Of a stretch of 64,000 bases of DNA, positions 43,497 through 54,372 are shown one piece after another. The position numbers and the translations under genes were made by a program. A model generated the notes under the pieces. The model was not told the origin of the DNA. It worked only from the letters and a program-made list of their open reading frames with translations, and made no database searches. The stretch lies in NCBI GenBank assembly GCA_001606155.1, contig LODT01000006.1, forward strand, positions 186,001 through 250,000, in the 5' to 3' direction. The stretch's first letter is position 1; each line of letters opens with the position of its first letter. The DNA comes from Tieghemostelium lacteum. Its lineage: Eukaryota > Evosea > Eumycetozoa > Dictyosteliales > Raperosteliaceae.

Positions 43497-45591
43497 TTAT
43501 TTTTTTTTTAAATACTCTTCTGGAACTTGATTGGATATTTTAATACTCATAATGTGGATGTCTTGTAGAGGTTTATCTTCAGAGTCTGTTTTTACTTTTT
43601 CTATATCAACCACAGTTTCCATTCCCTTATAGACACGACCAAATACGGTATGTTTGTTGTCCAGTCTGGGTTGAGGTGCTGTAGTGATAAAAAATTGACT
43701 TCCATTCGTACCAGGACCTGCATTGGCCATAGACAGTGTGAATGGTCTGTCATGTCGAAGTGATCTATGAATTTCATCTTCAAATTCTTTACCCCATATA
43801 CTGGTACCTCCAGTACCGTCGCCCAAAGGATCACCAGTCTGAATAACAAACCCTTTAATAACTCTATGAAATATCACACCATCATAGTAGCCATTCTTTG
43901 CATGAGTTGTAAAATTCTCTACAGTCTTTGGACATTCATCTGGAAACAACATCAAATATATATCACCTTTGGTAGTATGTATCACTGCGTTTCTAGGTAG
44001 TGTTTTAGAAGCACTTCCTACACCACCACCCATCAATAAATCGTCTTTCTTTACCTTTTCATTGAACACGTCTCTTCCAAGGTCAGGATTATCAGTATCT
44101 TCAGGTTCACGTTTAGTAAACATATAAAATCTCTGTTTTTTATATGCCACACAAAACACGGTTGGGTCAGGTTCAGAATCCTGTTTCTTAGTTCCCAAAA
44201 ATGCATTACCTTCGTTCTTGCCCTGGTACAACTTTAGATTCATAAATCTAGTTGAACTCTCAATTTTGCCTAGTAACCTAGCAACCTTATTAGTCTTTAT
44301 ATTTACAATTTTTATACCAATCATTGTAGAATATATAATAAAGTTATCGTCGTGGTCAAATAGTATATTCAGATTTGGTAATACTATATACCCAGGAGTA
44401 GAAGACTGTTTACCTTGTTGTTGTTGCTGTTGACTTGTAGAAGAATGTTGTTTAAATATATTAGATACAGAATTATGAAATTGGTCAATATGGTTATCAA
44501 GGTCTCTTTCCACTGCCATTCTTTTACCAAAGTCACCAGAATCCAGTGCATAGTTTGGGTCATCTGATTTTTGAATTTCATTTAAAACGTGATAAGACTC
44601 ATCATAGACTCTGTAGAGTTTACCAGTTTTGTAATTGAATATACGAAGTTTCTTGTCTCTTCCCATGATGGAAAAGTATTTAGAGTTAGTTGAGAACTCT
44701 AATGAGCATGCATAAGTCTTCTGACTCACCATATCATAGAGATCCGTTTCAATCTTGTACTGAAATCTCAGGTCTTCAGGCTCTGAAAATGGTTCATTTA
44801 CACACCAATACTCAATAATACCTGATAAATCTGTACTGACCATAGCATTTAATGTCTCACTATACTTCATCAAATGTACTGGTTGTTTATGTATCTTTAC
44901 CTGTGCCAAAAGTAACTGTTTATCCTGGTCCTCTGCTGATGTCTCTTCAGTAAATGTAACATTGTTGTTACTATTGTTTGTTGTGGTATTTGAACTACCT
45001 TTGGCATTATATATATAGATTATAGGTGACTCTTGAGATGATATTGCAATTCTTTGTAACCCAGAATCCTTACTACCAATCCATTGACAAGTCAAAGGTA
45101 TGAAAGGAATCTTAAAAGAATTGATTAAATCAAAGTTATTGACATCAAAAACCCTGACATTTTTATCAAAACCTACTGAACATAGATAATCACCATTGTG
45201 ACTAACAGATATTGCAGCACAACCCAACTCGGAATGTGCTTTAAAAGTCTTTACAAACTCTATTCCAACAGGTTGCTTTTTCCAAAACTTTAGAAAACCC
45301 AATACATCCACACTTATAAGATACTCTGATTTATTAGTTACCTCTATAAATGAACATACATCTCTATGCATATAACTCTTCTCATACATTAATGCATTTG
45401 GTAGTGATTGTAAATATACATTCTCAAAAGGTAAATCTATATATATTAAACAACATCTTAATATAAATCCTCTTAATATCCCAGACCACAATTATAAAAT
45501 ACATACTTTTTTCTTTTTCTTTTTCTTTATCTTTAAATTTTTTAATTTGTTGTTCATCTATATTATCATCAGTAGATCTTTTATTTGACAT
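43497..45591 (-). CDS. ppwd1: PPWD1: WD40-repeat cyclophilin (peptidyl-prolyl isomerase)
   Basis: Exon 1 (45591-45507) and exon 2 (45436-43497) join across a 70-bp intron (GTATGT...TATAG) to give 674 residues. The splice replaces an implausible hydrophobic start with MSNKRSTDDNIDEQ..., followed by NLPFENVYLQSLPNALMYEKSYMHRDV, which matches PPWD1. WD40-like repeats fill about residues 50-330 (DVLGFLKFWKK, GFDKNVRVFD, DLSGIIEYWC, RDKKLRIFNY). The C-terminal cyclophilin domain (about 520-665) keeps FHRVIKGFVIQTGD, MANAGPGTNGSQFFIT and LDNKHTVFGRV, so the isomerase site looks intact. PPWD1 is a nuclear protein of the spliceosomal C complex. Gln- and Asn-rich inserts lie between the two parts. Confidence 0.93.
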
Positions 45592-46160
45592 TGAGAATTA
45601 ATCAAAATGAAACTCGAAATTAGTATAAAAAGTTAAAAAAAATTCAAAAGTAACACTTTTATTGTTGAAAGTACATAAACTAAACATTTTAATCTTAAGT
45701 GAGGATATAGTGTTGATACAACTAATAAACACTCAGATTCCTTTTTAGTTTAGGCTCATTATATTTAGAATTTAATTTGATAGAGGTTGGGGTGAAATAT
45801 TTTCAAAATTGGTGGGTGTGGTTTATCAAATAATTCATAAAAAAGTAAATTACAGTTTGAAATTTATATAAATCAAGTTCACTTGGTATTAGATAAATTA
45901 TTAGATATTTAATAAAATAATTTTAAAATAAAAAAGAAAAATTCAATTTTTGTCAAAATTTTTCATCATTTTCTCTGTTGCTATTGCAAGATATAAAAAG
46001 GTAATTTGTGACACAATCAGTTTGAATTCAATTTTAATTTTTTTTTTTTCAGTCATTTAAATACTACTTTAGTCGATTGATTCATATTTTGATATTAGCA
46101 TAGATAATTAATATAAATATATATATATAAATAATATTGTAATATAGTTTTTTATAAAAG
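45592..46160. promoter_or_regulatory. Divergent promoter region, PPWD1 / aspartate aminotransferase
   Basis: 569 bp between two divergent start codons. It has an oligo(T) tract (about 46037-46050) and TA-rich runs (about 46110-46150) shortly before the aminotransferase ATG, the usual look of a dictyostelid core promoter. No specific factor sites can be named. Confidence 0.45.
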
Positions 46161-47423
46161 ATGTTGACAAGAAGTTTGAGATTAATAAACACATCTAGTA
46201 AATTAGTTAGAAACTATTCAACTAGTTTCTGGTCCAACGTACAAAAAGGACCAGAAGATCCAATTTTAGGTGTTTCTATTGCATTCAATAAAGACACATC
46301 ACCAAGTAAGATCAATTTAGGTGTTGGTGCCTACCGTGATGAAAATGGTAAACCCTATGTATTAGAGTGTGTAAAAAAAGCAGATAAAAAGATTTTTGAA
46401 GCTGGTGTAGATCATGAATATGCACCAATTGTTGGTTTGGCCTCTTTTAATAGTTTATCTGTTGCTTTGGCTCTCGGTGAAGATTGCAAAGCCATCAAAG
46501 ACAAGAAGATTGCAGTCATCCAGACTTTGTCAGGTACTGGTGCTTTAAGAGTTGCCGCTGAATTCCTTGCTCGTTTCTACCCTGGAAAAACAGCTTACGT
46601 TCCAAACCCAACTTGGGGTAACCACAATACCATTTTTGCAGATTCTGGTGTTGCTGTTAAATCCTATGCCTATTACAACCCACAAAACTGTGGTTTGAAC
46701 TTTGACGGTATGTACAATGACATTAACGCCGCTCCTAATGGTTCAATCATCCTCTTACACGCCTGTGCCCATAACCCAACTGGTGTCGACCCATCTATTG
46801 CCCAATGGAAGAAAATCTCACAACTCTGTAAAGATAAACAACATTTTGTTCTATTTGATTTTGCCTACCAAGGTTTCGCCTCTGGATCACCAGAGAAAGA
46901 TGCTGAGCCAGTTCGTTTGTTTGTAGCAGATGGTCACCAAATTGGTCTCTGTCAATCCTTTGCCAAGAACTTTGGTCTCTATGGTCAGAGAATCGGTGCA
47001 TTCTCTTTGATTACCGGTACCCCAGAGGAAGCTCTTGCCGTTGAATCTCAATTGAAGATCTTAGTTCGTCCAATGTACTCTAATCCACCAATCTTTGGTG
47101 CTCGTGTTGTATCTACTATTCTAAGCAACAAGGAATTGACTGAACAATGGAGAACTGAAGTCAAAGGTATGGCTGATAGAATCATTGGTATGAGAGAATC
47201 TCTTGTTAAATACCTCAAACAACACGGTTCAACTAAAGACTGGTCACACATTACCAATCAAATTGGTATGTTTTGTTACACTGGTCTCACTCCAGAACAA
47301 GTTGATCGTTTAGCTTCCGAATTCCACATTTACTTAACTAGAAATGGTCGTATTTCAATTGCAGGTATCAATTCTAAAAATGTTGAATATCTAGCTAAAG
47401 CTATTCATGCTGTTACCAAGTAA
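46161..47423 (+). CDS. Aspartate aminotransferase, mitochondrial
   Basis: 420 residues, one exon. The basic, Ser-rich N-terminus MLTRSLRLINTSSKLVRNYS is a classic mitochondrial presequence. The class I aminotransferase body follows, with INLGVGAYRDENGKPYVL, QTLSGTGALRVAAEFL, HACAHNPTGVDP, DFAYQGFASG, and the PLP lysine K269 in SQSFAKNFGLYGQR. The enzyme interconverts aspartate + 2-oxoglutarate and oxaloacetate + glutamate, and serves the malate-aspartate shuttle and TCA anaplerosis. The middle of the gene uses many C-ending codons, as expected for an abundant enzyme. The assignment is secure; orthology to a particular named dictyostelid gene was not checked. Confidence 0.95.
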   Translation: MLTRSLRLINTSSKLVRNYSTSFWSNVQKGPEDPILGVSIAFNKDTSPSKINLGVGAYRDENGKPYVLECVKKADKKIFEAGVDHEYAPIVGLASFNSLSVALALGEDCKAIKDKKIAVIQTLSGTGALRVAAEFLARFYPGKTAYVPNPTWGNHNTIFADSGVAVKSYAYYNPQNCGLNFDGMYNDINAAPNGSIILLHACAHNPTGVDPSIAQWKKISQLCKDKQHFVLFDFAYQGFASGSPEKDAEPVRLFVADGHQIGLCQSFAKNFGLYGQRIGAFSLITGTPEEALAVESQLKILVRPMYSNPPIFGARVVSTILSNKELTEQWRTEVKGMADRIIGMRESLVKYLKQHGSTKDWSHITNQIGMFCYTGLTPEQVDRLASEFHIYLTRNGRISIAGINSKNVEYLAKAIHAVTK

Positions 47424-47523
47424 ATACACACATTTAATATTTACTTTTATTTGAAAATAAAATACACACCTATTTTGTTTTTATATAATTATCTTTTACA
47501 GTGAATTTATTTACAAATTTAAT

Positions 47524-47708
47524 TTATTTTTTAGTATACTGTATCCTAGGTAGTAAAGGTAAAGAGTTATCAGGAAAGTCTAAAAGTAATTGTAAATTAT
47601 AAGTTTCAATTTGTTTTAATGCATCATGTAAACTCTTATCTGTTGATGTCATAAATCCCATTCCACTTTCAATTTCAAATTTAAACTCTTTAACTTGTGG
47701 TTGTATAA

Positions 47709-47773
<65 letters not shown>

Positions 47774-48681
47774 GTATTAGTATTATTATAAAAACTTGAG
47801 GTATTTTTAACTTCAGCACTTGTATTACTTTCTAAACTAACTGTTCTAACGAATGGTTGTTCTTCTGTTGGTTGGGTGTTAAAAAATTGATCTTCATCTA
47901 GATCGGAAATTTCAATGATACTGTTATCACTGGTATGTATACTGTTAAGTTGACTTGTGTTATTGTCACCTTCATTGCTATCTGTTGATTGTTCGTCATC
48001 AAAGTCTTCATCTATGAGATTGACAATATTACTATCTGAGGAAGTAGTTGTAGTGGTGGTTGTAGAAGTAGTTGGATATATATTAATTTCATGAACTTCT
48101 TGTCTATATTGATCATAATGTGGATTATAGTTGTGTATTAGTGATCCAACTCTTCTAATTAAGTGATCTAATGGATCAGGTTGATCTCTATCCAAATTGA
48201 AATAATCTTTAAATTCCTCTAGTATACTATTTCTTAGTGGTTTAAAGATATTCGGCTTAAAGTGTCTTTCCAATTGAGAAAAGTTTTCACCAAAGTGAGG
48301 TATATTAGGTGTCTCAAAGATTGCTTTTCTCATCTGATATGCACGCACTATATGTGGTCCATTAGATATCTTCTTATTCAATGCTTCTTCTTCTGCCTCT
48401 TTGTTTTTTAGTGATTTTGTCAACATACTAGAAATGACCACTGCCAATAAAGGGTTTGAACAAGTCTCTAATAAATCACCTTCTACTACACCTGCTTCTT
48501 GGAGTGTATCTTTAGGTTCCAATAACATGTTATTCTTGTAAAAATACTGAGACTTATCATTAGATGATTTATATTTTGTCAATAACAAAACTGTATCATT
48601 TGGATTAACATTAATCTCAAGATATGGTTGATCTGCTCCTGATGATCTATAAAATTTTTCTAATCTTAATTTTATTTTCAT
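47524..48681 (-). CDS. Ubiquitin-like-domain protein with candidate SUMO-interacting motifs and poly-Asn tract
   Basis: 385 residues. Residues 1-75 read as a ubiquitin-like fold (IKLRLEKFYRSSG..., YFYKNNMLLEPKDTLQEAGV, VEGDLLETC). A conserved-looking helical region (about 75-190, FGENFSQLERHFKPNIFKPL) follows. Then come two hydrophobic cores next to acidic runs, SNIVNLIDEDFDDE and NSIIEISDLDEDQF, the typical shape of SUMO-interacting motifs. A poly-Asn tract (~25 Asn, about 303-328) precedes a conserved-looking C-terminus. This combination recalls proteins of ubiquitin/SUMO signalling, but no ortholog is identified. It converges on the aminotransferase gene, about 100 bp between stops. Confidence 0.7.
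47708..47790. repeat. Trinucleotide (ATT)n microsatellite coding for poly-Asn
   Basis: A nearly pure ATT run (AAT on the coding strand) inside the ubiquitin-like gene, translating to about 25 Asn. Length is likely to vary between strains. Confidence 0.9.
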
Positions 48682-49010
48682 GCTTGTTTATGAAAAATGC
48701 GCTTTTTTTTGTTTTGTTTTTTTGAATTTATAAATCACAATAAATATGTAATATGTACCAAAACTACAACATGTAAAAGTCACATATCTAAAGTACATAA
48801 ATCAATGGAGAAACAAAATCCATTATTTAAAGCCAAATTTTCATACAAAGCTCACCAAATATTTGGTGTAAGTATTTCTAAGAAATCACTCTATTATTTT
48901 CATAACCTTACACCAAATTATGTCAATTTCTAAAAATAAAAATATCTTGTCCGACATGTCTATTATAATAAAGCGCCTTATTTTTTTTTTGATATATAAT
49001 TTTCTCAAAT
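48682..49010. other. Divergent intergenic region
   Basis: 329 bp between the ubiquitin-like gene (minus) and the first F-box/LRR-like gene (plus). An open frame at 48697-48933 has no recognisable protein character (it begins in an oligo(T) run) and is not called. An inverted word pair, tatttggtgtaag / cttacaccaaat at about 48860-48917, could form a hairpin. Confidence 0.45.
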
Positions 49011-50669
49011 ATGACACTATTACCAAATTATTTATATGTTAATATTTTAAATATTATTTTAAACAATAATTATAAAGATTTGTTAAGTTATATTCATCAA
49101 TTTGTTCTAAAGTATAAATACCTTTCAAAATCATTTGATAGAGAGGTATTTAGAAAATTGTGTTATAGAAATGATGGAATCTGTTTAGATTTAGATGACG
49201 AAAGGTCAATGTTCTTTTGTAGAAGATTAGAACTCTCAGGTATTGAATTTATTGGTGATATTAAATATCATATATTCGGAGAAGCAAACAATGATCAAAA
49301 CATACCTATGATTAATTATGTAACATCATTGGATATCAAATCTGTAACTCAAGTATTTTTAGAGAGATTCCCACGTTTGAAGAATGTAAATCTTGTGGTA
49401 AATGATGAAGGTGTTGGGTCATTAGATCTTAACAAACTGGCATTGGAAAAAGGTATTCAATTTGATATCAGATACTCTTCAGATATTATATTTAAGGAAA
49501 TAATATCAAGTAGAATGAATAAATTGATATTTGGTAGTAGTGAGGTTTCTGAAGGGTTAGTTGGGTATCTCAATCAGAATAGCAAACTTATAGATTGTGA
49601 AAATATTACAATTGAAAATCCTGGTTTTCCAATATGTCAATTCCTTCTCAGATGTATACCACTGAAATCACTGGTGATATCAAATTATGAATTTGATGGA
49701 TCATTTGACTCTGTAATAGATACTCTTATAAACTCAACTAGCAGTAAATCACTTGAAAATCTCTATTTGGCATATGATTCTGGTACATTAAATGCTCAAT
49801 CTCTAGGTAAAATTTTAAGTGATACCAATCTTCCCAATTTAAAAAGTTGTTATTTATATGTACAACAAATAACTGCAAAGGAGAGGCAGAACAACTATAG
49901 AATTCAATCCAAATTACATTTGAAAAAATTAACTATTCACAACCAAATAGTTGAAGGTAAATTGAATATATTTAACTATTTATCAATGGTCAAAGTTGAT
50001 AAATTGGTATTATCTGATTCATTTTTCAATAGATCCACTACTCTGCCTTCACCATCTACACTACTAGATAATTTAACCACAATCAAATTACCAACAAATT
50101 TAGAAAAATCTTTTCCAAAAATAACAGGTCAATTAGTGCAGATACCATCTCTATCCACTCTTTTAATTTCATGGTATAGACATTCAAATGTAGTCATACA
50201 ATCCATTAAAAGCAATACCCATTTGCATACACTGGTTATTGATAGTGTTGATGTCTTTAACCTTTTACAACTTTTACAAGTAATCAATGAAATTGGTTCA
50301 ATTCGAAAACTCACTATTGAAAGTGTACATTATGATATTGATAATGAACCATCTCTAGAAGATATTAATACTGTTGTTAAGCTCCTATCAGAGGCCCAAT
50401 GGTTAAAAGAATTCACATTGAGGAATGGCTCTATAGAATCTCATGGTAGAAATGATTTAGATTGTATAATTGAAATTCTTCAGAAAAACAATAATATGGA
50501 ATGGATAGAATTTAACTTCCTTGATGATGTCACAACTGACTATTGCCCATCAAGTGATCAATTGAAATCAATTGAAAATATATTATCACAGAATCATAAT
50601 ATTAAATATATTAAAACAAATTCTTCCAATGGTGATTTAGAATCACTATTAAATAAATATTCTATGTAA
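49011..50669 (+). CDS. F-box/LRR-like protein of a dictyostelid family, tandem copy 1
   Basis: 552 residues in one exon. The N-terminus MTLLPNYLYVNILNIILN...YKYLSKSFDREVFRKLCYR has the shape of an F-box. The rest is Leu-rich with repeated strand-helix units (LKNVNLVVND, LKSLVISNYEF, LENLYLAYDS, VDKLVLSDSFF, LHTLVIDSVDV, IRKLTIESVHY), as in LRR-type substrate receptors. The C-terminus is NGDLESLLNKYSM. It is strongly similar to the gene at 51379. Probably an SCF adaptor; the target is unknown. Confidence 0.75.
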   Translation: MTLLPNYLYVNILNIILNNNYKDLLSYIHQFVLKYKYLSKSFDREVFRKLCYRNDGICLDLDDERSMFFCRRLELSGIEFIGDIKYHIFGEANNDQNIPMINYVTSLDIKSVTQVFLERFPRLKNVNLVVNDEGVGSLDLNKLALEKGIQFDIRYSSDIIFKEIISSRMNKLIFGSSEVSEGLVGYLNQNSKLIDCENITIENPGFPICQFLLRCIPLKSLVISNYEFDGSFDSVIDTLINSTSSKSLENLYLAYDSGTLNAQSLGKILSDTNLPNLKSCYLYVQQITAKERQNNYRIQSKLHLKKLTIHNQIVEGKLNIFNYLSMVKVDKLVLSDSFFNRSTTLPSPSTLLDNLTTIKLPTNLEKSFPKITGQLVQIPSLSTLLISWYRHSNVVIQSIKSNTHLHTLVIDSVDVFNLLQLLQVINEIGSIRKLTIESVHYDIDNEPSLEDINTVVKLLSEAQWLKEFTLRNGSIESHGRNDLDCIIEILQKNNNMEWIEFNFLDDVTTDYCPSSDQLKSIENILSQNHNIKYIKTNSSNGDLESLLNKYSM

Positions 50670-50875
50670 TTGAGTTTTAGAGAAAAAAAAATAGTTTACT
50701 AATTTCAACACCTTTTGTTGATATTTATTTATTTACATTAATATATTTTTTACAAGAAACATTGCTTGAAAAAGTGATGGGAATTGAGAACCTGCTACAC
50801 AGAGAGTACAAGATTCAAATTTCAAGAATTTCTATTACTAATTATAATCGTATCGGTATACAAAAAAATAACTAG

Positions 50876-51166
50876 TACTTTCCAATTAATGGAAATACAA
50901 GTTTTGATATTAATTATGGATGGACTGAAGCAAAAGAGGATTTACAGTATATTAATATAATAGAAATATTGAAATCTCATAATAATATTATTGGAAATGC
51001 TTTTGAGTACATTATAAATACAGAAAAGACCTTTCATCAATTCGCAGAAATATCTATAGTAGCTAAATCTGATTTCATAATTGTACCAAAAAATCTCAAT
51101 AATATTAGTTGTTTGGTTAGCTTTGAATTAAAGAAGGCACCATTCTCCTCCAATATCCACAAATAA
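50876..51166 (+). pseudogene. Fragment of a PD-(D/E)xK nuclease-like gene
   Basis: An open stretch encodes FPINGNTSFDINYGWTEAKE...KSDFIIVPKNLNN...CLVSFELKKAP and a stop. The D...(x)n...ExK pattern (SDFIIV, then VSFELKK) resembles the core of restriction-endonuclease-fold domains as found in Crinkler-like and related mobile genes. Only this fragment is visible, with no start and no partner domain. It sits between the two F-box/LRR-like copies and is treated as a fossil. Confidence 0.4.
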
Positions 51167-51378
51167 TCTTTAATTATAATATAACAACAGATTTTGCAAT
51201 AAAACAACCAATAAAAACACCTTAAAACAATATCGGGAAATTGTAATTTAAAATATTTGTTTTTTTTAATTATAATTATAAATGAAAAAATTTGATTAAA
51301 TATTTATTTTTTGACTTTTCCCTTTTAAGTTTTGTTTTTTAGATTTTTAAACTGCGGTTTTTTTTTTCAGATAATAAC

Positions 51379-52272
51379 ATGACACTATTACCAAATTATA
51401 TATATATTGATGTATTAAATATTATTTTAAATAGAATTTTTAAAGAACCTTTAAGTTATATTTATCAATTTGTTCTCAAATATAAATACCTTTCAAAGTC
51501 ATTCGATAGTGAGGTATTTAGGAAATTAGTATACAGATCTAATATAACATTTGATTTCACTTGTGAAAGGTCAATGCTCTTTTGTAGAAGATTAGAACTA
51601 TCAGGTATTACTTTTATAAATGGAATTGAATTTAAAATGCCTAATATGCAAGAAACATTTCCAATGCATAATTTTATAACATCAATAGATATCGGTGATG
51701 TTAATCAAACCTTTTTAGAGAGTTTTCCTCTTTTGAAGAATGTTAATCTGATGGTAAAATATGAAGATGAATTCGGAGTTGCATTATTAGATCTTAACAA
51801 ACTGGTATTGGAAAAAGGTATAAATCTAAATATCATTATCCATTCATCTACTTTATATCCAATTTTATTTGAATGTAAATTGAATTCACTAGAATTTTAT
51901 GATTTTGATCAAAAAAGATTAATTGAATATCTCAACAAAGACACCACACAAATAGATTGTGCAAATGTTACTATTGATGTTCCTTATTTCCCAACCAATC
52001 CATTTCTTCACAAATGTATATCATTGAAATCTTTGTCTATATCAGTATATGGACGATTTAGTTCTGTAATTGATACTCTCAAGAATACAAAAAGTAGTCA
52101 AACACTAGAGAGCTTCTATATGTCAACTGATGGTACTCTAAATATTCAATCATTAGATACTATTTTGAGTGATAATAACTTTCCCAATTTAAATAGTTAC
52201 TATTTATGTTACCAAAAGTTCGATGCAACGTACGATAATGATAATGATAGTGATAGTGATAATGATAATGAA

Positions 52273-52303
<31 letters not shown>

Positions 52304-53080
52304 TTATTCAATCAAAATTACATTTCAAAAAACTATCAATTGTAATTATATTTATGGAAGGTGAATTAAATATATTTAATTATTTATCAATGGTTAAAGT
52401 TGATGAATTAGAATTATCTGATAAATTTTTTAAGAGTTCAATTACGCTACCATTCTCTTCAAAATTATTGGATAATGTAAAGTCATTGATTATACCATCC
52501 AATTTGGAGACACTTTATCCAGAATTGGCAAGTCAAATTGTACAGTTACCATCTCTAACCACTATTTCACTTTCAAATAGATACTCTCTAGAAATCATAA
52601 CACAATCCTTAAAATCTAAACACCATTTACAAACACTTTCTATTGATACGATATTTATCTCTAATATAATCAAACTTTTACAAGTTACCAATGAAATTGA
52701 ATCTATTCACAAAATCATATTTAAAACTATAGTTTTTGAGTCACGGAATGATCCAAATCTAGAGCAAATTAATACTGTTATTAAACTCGTATCAGAGGCT
52801 CAATGGTTAAAAGAATTCTCTATTTTGAAGTCACCTAATAGCGATTTTTATGACTAAAGGAAATGATTTGGATTGTGTAATTAGAATTCTTCAGGAAAAT
52901 CAAATTTTGGAATGGCTAGATATTACAATCTTTGATGGCGATAACTGTGCCTATAATCCACCAAGTGAACAATTGAAATCACTTGAAAATATATTATCAC
53001 ATCACCCAAATATCAAATTTATAAATATTAAATCTTCTAATCTTGATTTAGAATTATTATTAAATAAATATTCAATGTAA
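51379..53080 (+). CDS. F-box/LRR-like protein, tandem copy 2 (frame break near 3' end)
   Basis: The frame from 51379 covers 492 residues and parallels copy 1 throughout (MTLLPNYIYIDVLNIILN..., YIYQFVLKYKYLSKSF, LKNVNLMVKYED, AQWLKEFSIL). It stops at 52857. The overlapping frame starting at 52850 continues with NDLDCVIRILQENQ and ends LDLELLLNKYSM at 53080, exactly as copy 1 does. The two frames meet in the TTTTT run at about 52843-52848, where one base too many or too few would explain the break. A (GATAAT)-type repeat at about 52235-52305 adds an Asp/Asn-rich run absent from copy 1. It is either a young pseudogene or an assembly error. Confidence 0.7.
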
Positions 53081-53223
53081 TTGATAACTCATGATCTAAA
53101 CATCACATAAAAAGATAATAACAAAATGAATTTGTAATGTTTGGCAAACTTTTTTTTAAGAAAATGACATGTTTACAATACAGTAAACATAGATGGTAAT
53201 CAACAAAACATATCATAAATTAG

Positions 53224-53403
53224 CTAATCACTTAAAAAAGAAGAATTTAGGGCCATATGTACTCCCAACAATGAATTAGCTTGTTCAGATGAACATTCCT
53301 CCTTGTTAGTTAACACCTGTCGTATATCAAAGAAACTTTCGCGTAACACCATTAAAAGGATCATCTCCTTCAATTTGGGTAAGAGTAATTTCACTATCTT
53401 TTT
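53224..53403 (-). pseudogene. Short coding relic
   Basis: A minus-strand frame of about 58 codons with protein-like composition (LRESFFDIRQVLTNKEECSS, EQANSLLGVHMALNSSFLSD), ending in TAG at 53224. Upstream it runs into an oligo(A) stretch, and no start or exon could be joined. It may be the last exon of a lost gene. The family is not recognised. Confidence 0.3.
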
Positions 53404-53438
53404 TTTTTTTTTGAAATCTCAAGATAGATTATATTAAT

Positions 53439-54153
53439 TTATTTATTAACAATTGAATTTCTAATATTAATTAAAGTTTGAATTTGATTACCATCTTTAT
53501 CAAAATTATCTGGATTTAACCATTTTTCAAAAGATTGTCTACAAATTGGCCATTCGTCAATTGTGATACTAAACCATAATGAGTCACGACTATGTTGATT
53601 AAATACACGATGATTTCTAAATAAACCTTCATAAACAAATCCAAATCTTAAGGCTGCTTTTTTTGATCTTTCATTTTCACTATGACATTTCCATTCCAAT
53701 CTACGATATCCAAGTTTATCCATTGCCAATTGAGCCAATAAGAAAATGGCCTCAGTTGATCCTCTACTTCTTTGCATCTTGGAACTGAATAAAACGCCAC
53801 CAATTTCAATTGTGCCATGTTCAGGGACGATTGACATTAGACTAAGTAACCCGACAGCCTTACCAGATTCATGATCAATCACTGAAAAAAAAACTTCTGA
53901 TCCTTTAATCAAGGAATCTATCATCAACTCTAAGTGTTGTCTTGTTTTTATTGGTCCACATGGCATATACTTAAATAAATTCTTATCTAAGCTATCCAAT
54001 AGTATTACCTGTTCAAATTCATCCAATCTAGTTAAACTTAGTGGTTCCAAATCGATATATCTACCTTTAATTAATTCTTTTGGAGGTAAATCACGACGAC
54101 TCCAATTATCAACTTTAATTCCTGGTAATTCAAATTCATCAATATTTGGCTGC

Positions 54154-54155
<2 letters not shown>
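53439..54155 (-). CDS. GNAT-family N-acetyltransferase (RimJ/RimL type)
   Basis: 238 residues. The layout follows Acetyltransf_3: KGRYIDLEPLSLTRLDEFEQ at the start of the fold, FFSVIDHESGKAVGLLSLMS (beta strands 2-4), IEIGGVLFSSKMQRSRGSTE with the acetyl-CoA-binding loop (RSRGST) at about 125-135, and RRLEWKCHSENERSKKAALRFGF, a strong GNAT motif, at about 152-174. The last third, FRNHRVFNQHSRDSLWFSI, matches the domain found in bacterial and fungal relatives that acetylate small molecules or protein N-termini. The substrate is unknown. A 59-bp AGAT microsatellite lies immediately upstream of the ATG and is probably transcribed. Confidence 0.87.

Positions 54156-54214
<59 letters not shown>
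54156..54214. repeat. (ATCT)n microsatellite abutting a start codon
   Basis: An almost perfect tetranucleotide run of about 59 bp ending one base from the acetyltransferase ATG, so it lies in the 5' UTR or core promoter of that gene. Shorter ATCT/AGAT runs occur in the FBXO3-like intron (about 13250-13270) and near 19501. Confidence 0.95.
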
Positions 54215-54372
54215 TTTGTTAAATATTGAATTTCAAAATTAACCCCGGGGATATATCGATTTATTTATTCGCTACTAATATTTATTTTAAAATGAAATTT
54301 TTGAAATTTTACATGAATTTTCGGATTGCGCCTTTTTTTTTTAATCATTTTTAAATTTATTTGTAGAATAGG

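Noticed and set aside
45437-45491. Hydrophobic start (MWSGILRGFILRCC) of the PPWD1 ORF
   Set aside because: It is intron sequence: a clean GTATGT...TATAG intron joins the upstream exon MSNKRSTDD and restores the known PPWD1 N-terminal pattern.
48697-48933. 78-codon plus-strand ORF in the divergent intergenic region
   Set aside because: It begins in an oligo(T) run, has no recognisable motif, and A/T-rich DNA of this length often stays open by chance.
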